DNA of 64,000 bases from Stenotrophomonas nematodicola. GTDB taxonomy: Bacteria; Pseudomonadota; Gammaproteobacteria; Xanthomonadales; Xanthomonadaceae. Below the pieces are notes generated by a model, which was not told the DNA's origin, searched no databases, and was given only the letters and a program-made list of their open reading frames with translations. A program made the translations under genes and the position numbers. Each line of letters begins with the position of its first letter. The stretch's first letter is position 1. The DNA is taken from the NCBI RefSeq assembly GCF_009467805.1, contig NZ_WIAY01000007.1:124001-188000 (forward strand), written 5' to 3'. Positions 30,353 to 42,000 of the stretch are shown here, piece after piece.

Positions 30353-30880
30353 TCAGCCTTCGACGGCGACTTTGGCCGGCAGCGGGTCCACGTGCCCGCA
30401 GGCTTCGCAGGTGCGAAGCTCCAGCGAGGCGTGGTAGCGGGCGAACACCTTCGGCAGATCCGTTTCGATGTTCTCGAGCGCGAAATACTCTTCATACAGC
30501 TTGTGGTTGCACTGTTCGCAGAACCACATAAGGCCATCCTGCTCATGCGCCAGGCGCTTGCGCTCGACCACCAGGCCAACGCCGCCCGGCGGGCGACGCG
30601 GCGAATGCGGCACCTTGCCGGGCAGCAGGAAAATCTCACCGGCGCGGATCGGGATGTCGCGTACCGCGCCGTCTTCCTGCACCTTCAGCACCATCTCGCC
30701 CTCGAGCTGGTAGAACCACTCCGGACCCTCGTCGTAGTGGTAGTCGGTGCGGCTGTTCGGCCCGCCGACGACCATCACGATGAAGTCGCCGTTCTCGATC
30801 ATCTTGTTCCCCACCGGCGGCTTGAGCAGGTGGCGGTGTTCCTCGATCCAGGCCAGCAGATTGATGGGGGAGGGGAGCAT
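30353..30880 (-). CDS. haaO: 3-hydroxyanthranilate 3,4-dioxygenase
   Basis: 175 residues. It is a non-haem Fe(II) cupin enzyme that opens 3-hydroxyanthranilate to the semialdehyde that cyclises to quinolinate. Iron ligands are H48 and E54 ([10 protein letters not shown]) and H92 (GKVPHSP). A C-terminal rubredoxin-like iron site is visible as CEQC (121-124) and CEAC (158-161), as in bacterial enzymes. I chose ATG 30880 ([11 protein letters not shown]). It is separated from kynU by about 370 bp and lies 25 bp downstream of the carbonic anhydrase gene, so its transcription may start upstream of that gene. Confidence 0.93.
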   Translation of the reverse strand: MLPSPINLLAWIEEHRHLLKPPVGNKMIENGDFIVMVVGGPNSRTDYHYDEGPEWFYQLEGEMVLKVQEDGAVRDIPIRAGEIFLLPGKVPHSPRRPPGGVGLVVERKRLAHEQDGLMWFCEQCNHKLYEEYFALENIETDLPKVFARYHASLELRTCEACGHVDPLPAKVAVEG

Positions 30881-30905
30881 GGTGGCGGTTCCGTAAGAGC
30901 GGCGG

Positions 30906-31568
30906 TCAGTCGCGGCGGCCGTGGCGCGGGACGTAGGACAAGGCCTTTTCGTAGGCTGCCTGCAGCTCGTCGGGGGCGCCGACGTCAATGCCCATCTCGC
31001 GCACTCGGCCGTCCTTCAGGCTGTAAACCCAGCCGTGCACCATCAGCTTCTGGCCGCGGGCCCAGGCATCCTGCACGATCGTGGAACGGCAGGCGTTGAC
31101 CACCTGTTCGATCACGTTCAGCTCGCACAGCCGTGCGTGCTTCAGGTCCGGCTCGTCGATGGCATCCATGATCGCGGCATGCTTCTGCGCGACATCGCCG
31201 ACGTGCCGCAGCCAGTTGTCGGCCAGGCCGACGCGGGTGTTGTTGAGGCTGGCGTGCACGCCGCCGCAGCCGTAGTGGCCGACGATCAGGATGTGCTTGA
31301 CCTTGAGCTGGTCCACCGCGTACTGGATGACGCTCAGGCAGTTGAGGTCGGTGTGTACCACGACGTTGGCGACGTTGCGGTGCACGAACACTTCACCCGG
31401 GGCCATCCCGATGATCTGGTTGGCCGGCACGCGCGAATCGGAGCAGCCGATCCACAGGTATTCGGGGTGCTGCTGCTTGGCGAGCTGGTGGAAGAACTCG
31501 GGATCTTCCCTCTCGATGCGGTCGGCCCATTCGCGGTTGTTCTGCAGCAGTTTGTGGATGTCTTTCAT
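30906..31568 (-). CDS. can: Beta-class carbonic anhydrase
   Basis: 220 residues. It interconverts CO2 and bicarbonate. The zinc ligands are at canonical positions: C42 and D44-R46 in GCSDSRVP, H98 and C101 in GHYGCGG. The length and the N-terminus [17 protein letters not shown] match the E. coli Can (YadF) subgroup. I chose ATG 31568; upstream in-frame sequence has no homology. Confidence 0.93.
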   Translation of the reverse strand: MKDIHKLLQNNREWADRIEREDPEFFHQLAKQQHPEYLWIGCSDSRVPANQIIGMAPGEVFVHRNVANVVVHTDLNCLSVIQYAVDQLKVKHILIVGHYGCGGVHASLNNTRVGLADNWLRHVGDVAQKHAAIMDAIDEPDLKHARLCELNVIEQVVNACRSTIVQDAWARGQKLMVHGWVYSLKDGRVREMGIDVGAPDELQAAYEKALSYVPRHGRRD

Positions 31569-31642
31569 GGTGCGGAGTCCCTGACGTCGGGTGGGGGCAA
31601 GGCGCGGCCGGGGTGGTCGCGTCGTCGCGGGAAACGGGAAGG

Positions 31643-32281
31643 TCAGTTGGCGGTGGTACGTTCGTCGCGGCGCCAGCGCATCCACTGCGCCAGCTCCTGC
31701 GACGCGGGGGCCGGAAGCGCCGACAGCGCGTCGATCACGCTGCACTGGTTGGCCTCGGGATGGTTCTGGCTGAGTTTGAGTTTGATCTGCACCTGGTCGG
31801 AACGGAAGCGGAACCCGACGATGCCCGCCAGCATCCGACGCTGACGCGGGTCGATCGGCTGCAGGTCCCAGTCGCCGCCCACGCCGGCTTCATGGCGCGC
31901 GCTGAGGCCGTCGAGCATGGCGATCAGTGCGTCCGGGTCGTCCACCGGCTCGAGCACGCCGCGCAGTTCGGCGGCCGCGTAGTTCCAGGTGGGGACGCGG
32001 GCCTGGGCCTCCTTGTCGGGGTACCAGCCCGGCGACACATAGGCGTGCGGGCCATGCACCAGCAGCAGCGCGGGCCCGGCGTGGCCGGCCTGCGGGTTGG
32101 GCCGGGCCCAATGGCCCTCGATCAGGATGTCCTCGCCGTCGCGCCGGTACAGTACCGGCAGCCGCGTGGCCTGGGGCAGGCCATCGGCGCCGGTGGTCAG
32201 CAGGGTCACGAACGCGTCGCGCGCCAGCAGCCGGTCCAGCCAGATCAGGTCGGTCTCAGCGAAGGCGGACGGGATGAACAT
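31643..32281 (-). CDS. FMN-binding negative transcriptional regulator family (PaiB-like)
   Basis: 212 residues of the PaiB family, with an FMN-binding split-barrel fold (MFIPSAFAETDLIWLDRLL; GHWARPNPQ; VHGPHAYVSPGWYP; VPTWNYAAAEL). The founding member from Bacillus represses sporulation and protease genes. In proteobacteria its role is unclear and it may be a flavoprotein rather than a DNA-binding repressor. It starts 6 bp after the stop of a small hypothetical gene, so it belongs to the same transcription unit. Confidence 0.83.
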   Translation of the reverse strand: MFIPSAFAETDLIWLDRLLARDAFVTLLTTGADGLPQATRLPVLYRRDGEDILIEGHWARPNPQAGHAGPALLLVHGPHAYVSPGWYPDKEAQARVPTWNYAAAELRGVLEPVDDPDALIAMLDGLSARHEAGVGGDWDLQPIDPRQRRMLAGIVGFRFRSDQVQIKLKLSQNHPEANQCSVIDALSALPAPASQELAQWMRWRRDERTTAN

Positions 32282-32287
32282 GGTGGG

Positions 32288-32602
32288 TCAGGCGCGGGCG
32301 CCGAGGCTCTGCACCATCCGGCCGTGCAGGTCGGCGTCGCTGGCGGCCTGCGGCGGCGCCACCTCGTGCAGCGAGAAGCCGCGGATCAGTGCGTCCTCCT
32401 CGTCCAGGCCGTCGTAGGCGACGAACTCGGCGTCGAACAGCTGCGCGCGCGCAGTGTCCTCGCTGTCGTAGCTCAGGGTGTTGCCGTCGCTGTCCAGCAC
32501 CTCGGCGGTGCCGGCTGGCCGGATGCGCAGGCGGGCCCAGATCAGCGTGTTGCCGAGGCTGGCAAGAAACCACTCGTCGCGGTGGGAGGTGTCGTCGTTC
32601 AT
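32288..32602 (-). CDS. Hypothetical protein, 104 residues
   Basis: A small acidic soluble protein (MNDDTSHRDEWFLASLGNTL) that I do not recognise as a named family. It has repeated DSDGN/YDSEDT acidic stretches and no signal or membrane segment. I chose ATG 32602, which overlaps the stop of the upstream membrane protein gene (ATGA, 32599-32602). The longer open frame extending to 33334 lies antisense-like over asnS and is not coding. Coupling on both sides supports expression. Confidence 0.65.
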   Translation of the reverse strand: MNDDTSHRDEWFLASLGNTLIWARLRIRPAGTAEVLDSDGNTLSYDSEDTARAQLFDAEFVAYDGLDEEDALIRGFSLHEVAPPQAASDADLHGRMVQSLGARA

Positions 32603-32904
32603 GTCGTTACCATCGAAAGCAGCCAGAGCAGGGCGGCCATGCCCAGCCCGGCCAACAGGGTCAGCAGGGAAACCCATGCCGGGGCGGCCAGCCCCGACAA
32701 CGAGCGGTCCGTGCTGAGCCGGTAGTCGCGGCCCAGCAGCCAGCGCAGCGCATCCGGGCGCAGGAAGGCACCGCTGCCGAAGCGTTCGGCGAGCGCCGGG
32801 TGGCGGTCGCGGATGTGCACCAGGGTCAGCGGCCAGAAGATCACGAAGGCACTGAACCCGGCGATCGCCACGCCGACGAAACACAGCGCGAAGAACAGGG
32901 TCAT
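32599..32904 (-). CDS. Small membrane protein, 101 residues, unknown function
   Basis: Two hydrophobic segments, at about residues 3-27 (FFALCFVGVAIAGFSAFVIF) and 73-97 (VSLLTLLAGLGMAALLWLL), joined by a charged loop with HIRDRHPALAERFGSGAFL. No family is recognised. It starts 24 bp after the asnS stop and overlaps the next gene, so it is likely cotranscribed with asnS. Confidence 0.7.
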   Translation of the reverse strand: MTLFFALCFVGVAIAGFSAFVIFWPLTLVHIRDRHPALAERFGSGAFLRPDALRWLLGRDYRLSTDRSLSGLAAPAWVSLLTLLAGLGMAALLWLLSMVTT

Positions 32905-32928
32905 GGGCTCGGTGCCTCCGTGGTGGGA

Positions 32929-34323
<1,395 letters not shown>

Positions 34324-34421
34324 GACTTGAATCCTCTGTTGATCGACTCGATCTGTGAACGGGAGAGTTTACCGGCTGCAGTGTTCCGCTTGCGAGGCAT
34401 TTCTGCGGTACCGGTGTCCTC

Positions 34422-34427
34422 TATAAT
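34422..34427 (+). promoter_or_regulatory. -10 box of the iscA-like gene
   Basis: A perfect TATAAT 28 bp upstream of ATG 34456. The -35 is weak (TTTCTG at 34400-34405, 16 bp away). The site lies in the divergent asnS-iscA region. Confidence 0.5.
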
Positions 34428-34455
34428 CGTCAAGTCCCTTCCCGGAGCACTCCAC

Positions 34456-34794
34456 ATGGCCGTCAGCCTGACCCCGATCGCCCTCCAGCGCGTCCAGCGC
34501 TTTGTCGCCGGCACGCCGGGCGCGCTCGGCCTGCGGTTCGGCGTGACCCGGACGGGCTGTTCAGGTTGGGGCCACATCACCGACCTTGCCCGTGATGAGC
34601 GGGAGGGCGACAGCGTCTTCCAGCAGGAGGGGGTCCGGATCTACGTGGACGCCCAGAGCCTGCCGCTGGTGGACGGCACGGTGATCGATTACGGCAAGCA
34701 GGGATTGAGCGAAACCTTCACGTTCAGGAACCCGAATGCAGCGGCCGAATGCGGTTGCGGAGAGAGTTTCACCACCGACGACGCACATCGCTGA
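34456..34794 (+). CDS. iscA: Iron-sulfur cluster assembly protein IscA family
   Basis: 112 residues, an A-type Fe-S carrier. The three conserved cysteines are present: C35 in TGCSGWG, and C99 and C101 in ECGCGESF. The tail NPNAAAECGCGESF is closer to E. coli IscA than to ErpA. Start ATG 34456 follows CCGGAG by 7 bp. The long open frame from 32389 upstream is only the complement of asnS. No iscS, iscU or hscBA genes are adjacent, so it is a stand-alone carrier. It marks the last conserved gene before the biosynthetic cluster. Confidence 0.9.
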   Translation: MAVSLTPIALQRVQRFVAGTPGALGLRFGVTRTGCSGWGHITDLARDEREGDSVFQQEGVRIYVDAQSLPLVDGTVIDYGKQGLSETFTFRNPNAAAECGCGESFTTDDAHR

Positions 34795-34833
34795 GCATCC
34801 GCGTGCGCCGCTCTGTCGTGGCCCGTGTTTGCC

Positions 34834-34862
34834 TTGACATTGCCATCACATATCGATAAAAC
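34834..34862 (+). promoter_or_regulatory. Candidate sigma70 promoter of the NRPS/PKS cluster
   Basis: A perfect TTGACA (34834-34839) and TAAAAC (34857-34862) at 17-bp spacing, in the only AT-rich stretch of the 260-bp region before the thioesterase gene. It would give a leader of about 185 nt containing the palindrome at 34887-34904 and a 7-bp hairpin (CCGGACG 35019-35025 with CGTCCGG 35031-35037). Confidence 0.55.
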
Positions 34863-34886
34863 CCTACTGGATTGAAGAAAGGTGTT

Positions 34887-34904
34887 GATCGCGAATTGTC
34901 GATC
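34887..34904. promoter_or_regulatory. 18-bp imperfect palindrome downstream of the cluster promoter
   Basis: GATCGcgAATTgtCGATC, with 7 of 9 base pairs symmetric, starts about 17 bp after the probable transcription start. It may be the binding site of an unidentified regulator; no regulator gene is visible in the cluster part seen here. Confidence 0.4.
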
Positions 34905-35054
34905 TACATTGCCTTTCGGTATCTTTCGCGCGGCAGGGGAATTGCCGTGTGCAGTACCGCTGTCCGGGCTCGCACGACGCGCCGCGAACAGCGCAGCTTC
35001 AATGGAGTTGTATGGCTGCCGGACGCGTCCCGTCCGGGTCGTTGAGGGGGAAGG

Positions 35055-35855
35055 ATGCACAAGGTCGAGCAGGGAAGTGCGCGTTCTGTCATTGCGCTTG
35101 CGCGCAACGACGACGCCCGCGTGAGATTGTTCTGTTTTCCATTCGCCGGTGGCGGTGCGTCGGTGTTCCGCAAGTGGACGCCGCATGTGTCCCGGGACGT
35201 GCAGATGATGGCCATCCAGATGCCGGGGCGCGAGTCCAGGCTGTCTGAAGACCTGCACGTGGACATGCCCGTTGCGGTCGCGGCGATCGTCGATGATCTG
35301 CTGCCGTGGCTGGACCGTCCCTTCGCCTTCCTTGGCCACAGCCTGGGGTCGCTGATGTCGTTCTGTGTGGCCCGCGAACTCCGTGAGCGTGGCGCACCGA
35401 TGCCGCTGCATATGTTCCTCTCCGCCCGCCGTGCGCCGCATCTCGCCGGCCCGCGCCGCGCCCTGCACGGGTTGCCGCGCGACGAGCTGCTGCGTGAACT
35501 GCGCAGCCTGGAGGGAACGCCGTCGGCCGTGCTCGAACATGAGGAACTGCTGGAACTGCTGCTGCCCATTCTGCGCGCGGATTTCCAGCTCAACGAGCGC
35601 TACGTCCACGCCGACGCGGCACCGCTGCCGTGCACGGCGACGGTAATGGGCGGACTCTCGGACCACGCCGCAGACCGCGCGCAGCTTGCGCAATGGGCAC
35701 AGCATTTTGCCGGCCCCACCGAGCTGGACATGTTCCCCGGTGGGCACTTCTACGTCGACCAGATGCTGCCGGTATTGGGGGCGCGCATCGGCCAACGGCT
35801 GTTGTCGTCGGTGGGACGTGGAACGGTGGTGGAAACAGCCTGCGCAGCGGGCTGA
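35055..35855 (+). CDS. Type II thioesterase of the NRPS/PKS cluster
   Basis: A 266-residue alpha/beta hydrolase of the external thioesterase family (GrsT/SrfAD-like). Signatures: LFCFPFAGGGASVFRKW near the N-terminus, nucleophile S96 in GHSLGS, an acidic residue in GGLSDHA, and the catalytic His in PGGHFYVD. Such enzymes remove misprimed or stalled acyl groups from carrier proteins. It starts at ATG 35055 with a purine-rich ribosome binding site (GAGGGGGAAGG) directly upstream. It is the first gene of the cluster. The 185-206 bp to the next gene hold no supported gene. Confidence 0.9.
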   Translation: MHKVEQGSARSVIALARNDDARVRLFCFPFAGGGASVFRKWTPHVSRDVQMMAIQMPGRESRLSEDLHVDMPVAVAAIVDDLLPWLDRPFAFLGHSLGSLMSFCVARELRERGAPMPLHMFLSARRAPHLAGPRRALHGLPRDELLRELRSLEGTPSAVLEHEELLELLLPILRADFQLNERYVHADAAPLPCTATVMGGLSDHAADRAQLAQWAQHFAGPTELDMFPGGHFYVDQMLPVLGARIGQRLLSSVGRGTVVETACAAG

Positions 35856-36061
35856 GCAACAGGCGCGCCGTGGGGTGCGTATCCGTATCGCAACAGTGGG
35901 GGAGCGCTTCGATGCCATGACAGGCACCGACGGGGAAGGGCGCCCCACGCAATCGACCGGACGCACCGCATGGGTGATCCGGGTCGTCGAAACAGGCAAC
36001 ACCACGATCGGCAGCAAGCGGTTCTCAATGCATCAGGACGATGAGGAGGCGGTACGCGGTC

Positions 36062-39000
36062 ATGCAGGGCGCCAACGGAAGGGATTTCAAGCCGGCCAAG
36101 GCCGAGCCGACGCAGCGTTTCGCCAGTCTTGTCGATCTGGGACGGCATCGTGCCGCCGAGAACGGCGGGCAGACGGCATTCGTGTTTCTCAAGGACGGCC
36201 ACCAGCCGCAGGCGAGCTGGACGTACGCGCAGCTGGATGAGCGCGCCCGCGCGATCGCGGCGTGGCTGCAGGCGCGCGGCGGACGCGGCGAGCGGGTGAT
36301 CCTGCTCTACAGTTCGGGTCTGGATTTCATTGCCGGCTTCATGGGGTGCCTGTATGCGGGCGCCCTTGCGGTACCGGTGTATACCCCGCAGGCACGGGAT
36401 GAACACTGGCAGCGGCTGGAGCAGTTGAGCGACGACGCCGATGCGGGATTCGTGCTGACCACCGCAGACATGCACCGCGCGTTGCACGACCGCCTGGCGG
36501 CCTCGCCGCGGTTGGGTACGGTGCCCTGCTGCCTGACCGACACGCTGGATCTTGACCATGCGGCCGCCTGGGTGGATCCCGGCGCCCGCGCGAGCGACCT
36601 GGCCTTCCTGCAGTACACGTCAGGGTCCACGGGCGCGCCGAAGGGCGTGATGGTGTCCCACGGCAATCTGCTGCACAACCAGATGCTGATGCAGGCCGCG
36701 TTCGACCACGATGCCGACAGCGTATTCGTGTCGTGGTTGCCGCTGTTCCATGACATGGGCCTGATCGGCAACGTGCTGCACACGCTCTACCTTGGAGCGC
36801 GCTGTTACCTGATGACGCCGGTCGCCTTCCTGCAGCAGCCGGCGCGGTGGCTGCAGGCCATTTCGGACTATCGCGGTACATCCAGCTTCGCACCGGACTT
36901 TGCGTTTGCGTTGTGCGCCGAGCGCGTTACCGACGCACAGAAGGCGACGCTGGACCTGTCCAGCTGGACCTTCGCCCTGAACGGCGCCGAGCCTGTGCGT
37001 GCGGCCACGCTGGAGCGGTTCAACGCGGCGTTCGCCTCCTGCGGTTTCGACCCGCAGGCGCACTACCCGGGGTACGGCCTGGCCGAAGCCACGCTGTTCG
37101 TCTGTGGCCGGGGGCGCGGGCGGGGCGCGGACATGCGTCGCTTCGACCGGCAGGCGCTGGAGCAGGGGCAGGCGCGCCTGGACGAGGGCGGCGGGGCGCT
37201 GGTGGGATGCGGACGCGCCTGGTTCGACCTGGCGGTGGAGGTGGTCGATCCGGTCACCGGCCGCAGGTGCGACGAGGGGCAGGTGGGGGAAATCTGGGTG
37301 CGCGGCCCGAGCGTGGCGCACGGCTATTGGCGACGGCCGGATGCCACCGCGGAAACGTTCGCGGCCCGCCTGCCGGACGTGGACGCCGACCACCTGCGCA
37401 CGGGCGACCTCGGCTTCGTGAGCGACGGCGGGGTGTTCATCAACGGACGCCTGAAGGAACTGATCATCGTCCGCGGCCGCAACCTCTATCCGCAGGATGT
37501 CGAGGCGGCGGTGCAGCGGTCGTGGAAGGGATTCCGCAGTGGCGGCGGTGCCGCGTTCGCGATCGAACAGGACGGCGAAGAGCGGCTGGTGGTGGTGCAG
37601 GAAGTGGACCGCTCCGCACTGCGCAACCTGCAGGTGGCCGATGCCGTGGCGCTGGCCCGCGAAGCGGTGGCGCTGGCGTGCGACGCGCGCCTGCACGACC
37701 TGGTCCTGATTGGGCCAGCACATCTTCCCAAGACATCGAGCGGCAAGATCCAGCGCGGACGGATCCGGCAGCACTACCTGCTGGACAGCATCAATGGTCG
37801 CGTCGACGGCACACGCCGCCGTCCGCGTGCCAGCGCCGCCGCCGGCAACGTGGAGACGCCCCTGCAGCGGTTGCAGGCGATGGTCGCGCCCGCGCTGGCG
37901 ATATCCGCCGACGAGGTCGCGCGCGACCGCCCGCTGCTTGCCCTGGGGCTGGATTCGCTGGCGCTGGTGGACCTTGCCGGCCGCGTGGAAGCGGCGTTCA
38001 GCACCAACGGGGTGCTGCAACGGCTGTTCGATGGCGCGTCGCTGGACGAACTGGCTGCCTCGCTGGAGGCGCGCCCCGACGCGTCGCCTGCATCCGCCCC
38101 CGCACCTGCGCCGGCCCTGTCGTCCGCAGCGGTGGGCGATCGCCACCCGATGTCGGCCAACCAGGCCGCACTGTGGTACCTGTACCGCCTGCAGCCGGAG
38201 AGCGCGGCCTATAACGTGGCCCTGCCGATTGCCTGCACGCATCCGCTGGATCGTGAACGCCTGGGATCGGCGGTGGCCGCGCTGCTGGCGCGTCACCCGG
38301 TGCTGGGTTGCCGCTACGAAGACGGCCCGGCGGGGCCCGAGCAGATCGTGCAGGCGCCCGACGCCGCCGCGCTGCAGCCGATGCGCGCCGCGCACGGGGT
38401 CACCGCCGCCGAGCGTCCGGCCCTCCTGCAGCGCCTGGCCGCGCGCCCCTTCCGGTTGGATGTCGAGCCTCCGTTCCGGGTAGAACACCTGCGCGAGGCC
38501 GACGGCGATGTACTGATGCTGGTCGCGCACCACATCTGTGTCGATCTGGCCTCGATGCTGCGCCTGATCGACGAGCTGGCCGCGCTGTATGCCGGTGAAG
38601 CACTGCCGCCGTCCGCAGCGACGGGCTTCTTCCAGTATGTGGAGGACGAGGCGCGCCATCTCCGGCACGGTACCGATGTCGAGCGGGCGTACTGGCGCGA
38701 CACCCTGCCAGCGCGGCCGCCGGTGCTGGACCTCCCGCGCCGTGGCCCACGGCCGCGCGTGCAGGACGTGGCGGGGGACAGCGTCCACTTCCACCTTTCC
38801 GCCGCCGAGGGCGCGGCGGTCGACGCGCTCGCCGCGCAGTGGGCGTGTACGCCCTTCAGCCTCTTCGCTGCGGCCTTCGCCTGGGTACTGCACCGCTATG
38901 CACGCCAGCCGGAGGTGCTGATCGGGGTGCCGACTCTGGGCCGCTCGACGCCCTCCGCCCGCACGTCGGTGGGCTATTTCGTGAACACGGTGGTCCTGCA

Positions 39001-42000
39001 CTCCGCGCTCTCGGGGGACGCTGCGGAACTCGATTTCGTGACCTTCCACCGGGCGCTCTGGGCGCGGTTGCGGGGGGCTATCGCGCACGCGCGGCTGCCG
39101 TTCGCGCAGGTGGTGGAGGCGCTGTCGCTGGAACGCGATGCAAGCGTGCCGCCGCTGGTGCAGGTGCTGCTCAATCTGCATACCGCCAGCGGCACTCCGG
39201 GCCTCGCGGCGCTCATCCAGGGGCAGCAGGACGATGCGATAGCGCTCCACGGCTGGCAGGTGCGGCCGGTGCGCCTGTCACCGGGCACCAGCCCGCTGGA
39301 TCTGTCGCTGTCGCTGGTCGAGCTGGGCGATGGTCGCTACGAAGGCCGCATCGACTTCGCCACCGCGTTGTTCGAACCCAGCGTGGCCGCCAGCCTGGCC
39401 GACAGCTTCGCCCGGGTGCTGCGCGAGGGGGTGGCGCAGCCGACCGCACCGTTGCGACAGATCCCGCTGGCCCCCCGGGACGCACATCCGGGCTGGGGCG
39501 AGGACCGCGACTGGGGCGCCTTCCTGTCCGTGGACGCGCAGTTCCGCCGGCAGGCCGCGCAGACGCCGGACCGCATCGCGCTGCACGTCGACGGCGGCAC
39601 CATGACGTATGCGACGCTGGATGCGCAGTCCGATGCGGTCGCTGCCGCGCTGCTGGCCCAGGGGGTGGGCAGTGACGATGTGGTCGCGGTGTCGATGCGG
39701 CGTTCTGCCGATCTGCTGGTGGCGCTGCTGGGGACGATGAAGGCGGGTGCCGCCTATCTGCCCCTGGACCCGGCGCTGCCTGCGGCACGCATCCAGGCCA
39801 TCCTGGACACCGCCCGCCCGATGGCGGGCATCCACGACGAAGGTGCCGACGCACTGTTCCCGGGCAGTCGCAGCGTCGCCGATCTGCGTGCCGACGGCAC
39901 GCACCGGCGCACCGCACCGCGCGTCCACGCGCCGGCCCAGGCCGCCTACGTCATCTATACGTCCGGTTCCACCGGACAGCCCAAAGGCGTGGTCAACACG
40001 CACGCGGCGCTGGCCAACCGGCTGCAGTGGATGCAGCGGCGCTTCGCCCTGCAGCCTGACGAGCGCGCCCTGCTGAAGACGCCGTACACGTTCGACGTGT
40101 CGGTGTGGGAGCTGTTCTGGCCGTTGATGGTCGGTGCCGGGCTCGTCATCGCCCGTCACGATGGACACCGCGATGCGGACTACCTGCATGCCCTGATGCG
40201 CTACCAGCGCGTCAGTGTGGTGCATTTCGTGCCGTCGATGCTGGCCGCCTTCGTCGATGCGCACGGGCTCGGTGCGCTGCCGTCGTTGCGGCAGATCGTA
40301 TGCAGCGGCGAAGAACTGGGCATCGATGTGCTGGCCCGCTGCCGGCAGTGCTTCCCGACCACACGGGTGGCCAACCTGTATGGCCCGACCGAAGCGGCCA
40401 TCGATGTGAGCTGCTGGGACTGCGATGCACAGGACGCGGGCACCCGCGTGCCGATCGGGCATCCGATCGACAACGTGCAGATGGTGGTGCTTGACGACGA
40501 CCTGCAGCCGGTACCCCAAGGCGTGGCTGGCGAGCTGTACCTGGGCGGGGAGGGGCTGGCCCGTGGCTATGCCGCAGCGCCGGCGCTCACTGCCGAACGC
40601 TTCGTGCCCTCGCCGGTGCCGCGCGCGCCTGGCGAGCGGCTGTATCGCACCGGAGATCTTGCCCGCCAGCGCCAGGACGGCGCCATCGAGTACCTCGGCC
40701 GCCTCGACTTCCAGGTCAAGCTTCGCGGCCAGCGGCTGGAACTGGGCGAGATCGATGCGCTGGCCGGCACCTGCGACGCCGTTGCCGGTGCGCTGACCGT
40801 CCTGGCGCGGCATGCCAATGGCGAGCCCTATCTGCTCTGCCACGCTGTGCGTGCCGGCGCCTTCGATGACGCCGAGCGGCTGGAGCTGCTGACTGCCCAC
40901 CTGCGGGCCAGATTGCCGTCCTATGCGGTCCCGGAACGGTTCACGCTGCTGGACGCATGGCCGTTGAACAGCAGTGGCAAGATCGACCGCGCCGCGCTGC
41001 CGACATCGGCGAACGTGGCACCGGTCGCGGCCGTCGAGGCCGCACCGCTGACGCCGGTGGGCGCGCAGGTGCTGGCGGCCGTGCGCGAGCTGCTGGCGGT
41101 ACCGGAGGCCTCGGCCGCCGACAACTTCTTCTCGCTTGGCGGCCACTCGTTGCTGGCCACCCGCCTGTGCTCGCGCCTGCGCGAAACGGCGGGGGTGCAC
41201 CTGCAGGTCGCCGACGTGCTGCTGCACCCGGTGATCGGCGACCTCGCACGGCGCGCCGACCAGCGTCAGGCCGGTGGCGATGTCGACGCCCCGCCTGCGC
41301 CGTCGGCACCGGAGGTCCTGTCGCCGGCGCAACAGCGGCTGTGGTTCGTGGACCAGCTGCACGGCCCCAGCGCGGCGTACACGATGCCGCTGAGCATCCG
41401 CCTGGCCGGCGTGCGGGCCCCTGACACCGTGCGCGGACACGTCGCCCATGTGCTCGCGCTGCATCCGGAACTGCACGCCTGCTACGTGGCCGGTACCGAC
41501 GGTCCGCAGCGGCTTGTCGGCGCGCACCCGCACCCGCCGGTCGCGTTGACCGATCTGTCCGGACACATCGGGCAGGCACGCGAGGATGTGCTCGCCTCGC
41601 ACCTGCAGGCATTGGCCGGGACCGTCTTCGATCTGGCGGCCGGGCCGATCTGCCGGGCCGATGTGGCCTGGCTGGGGGATGGGGAGTGCGTGCTGACGGT
41701 GCTTGCGCATCACATTGCCGCCGACGGTGGTTCGCTGGCCGTGCTGCTGCGGCAGATCGCCGCGCGGTGGAGTGGGGCGGACGCGCTGCGGGCGGGCGAC
41801 CATACGGGGTACTGCCAGGCGCAGCAGGCGGCGCGCGAGGCCGATGCCTGGCAGGCCGGCCTGCAGCGGATCGCGCAGCGCCTGCAGGGCATGCCGCCGC
41901 TGCTGGAGCTGCCCACCGACCTGCCGCGGCCGCCCGTGGCGGGCATCCGTGGCGGAGTCGTGTCGCGCACGCTGTCGCTGCCCGAACGCCACCGTGTCGA

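Noticed and set aside
34882..35124. 80-codon open frame before the thioesterase, considered as an MbtH or regulator gene
   Set aside because: It shows no MbtH or HTH motif, overlaps the thioesterase start and has no ribosome binding site.
35686..36240. 184-codon open frame between the thioesterase and NRPS 1
   Set aside because: It overlaps the ends of both real genes out of frame and resembles nothing known.
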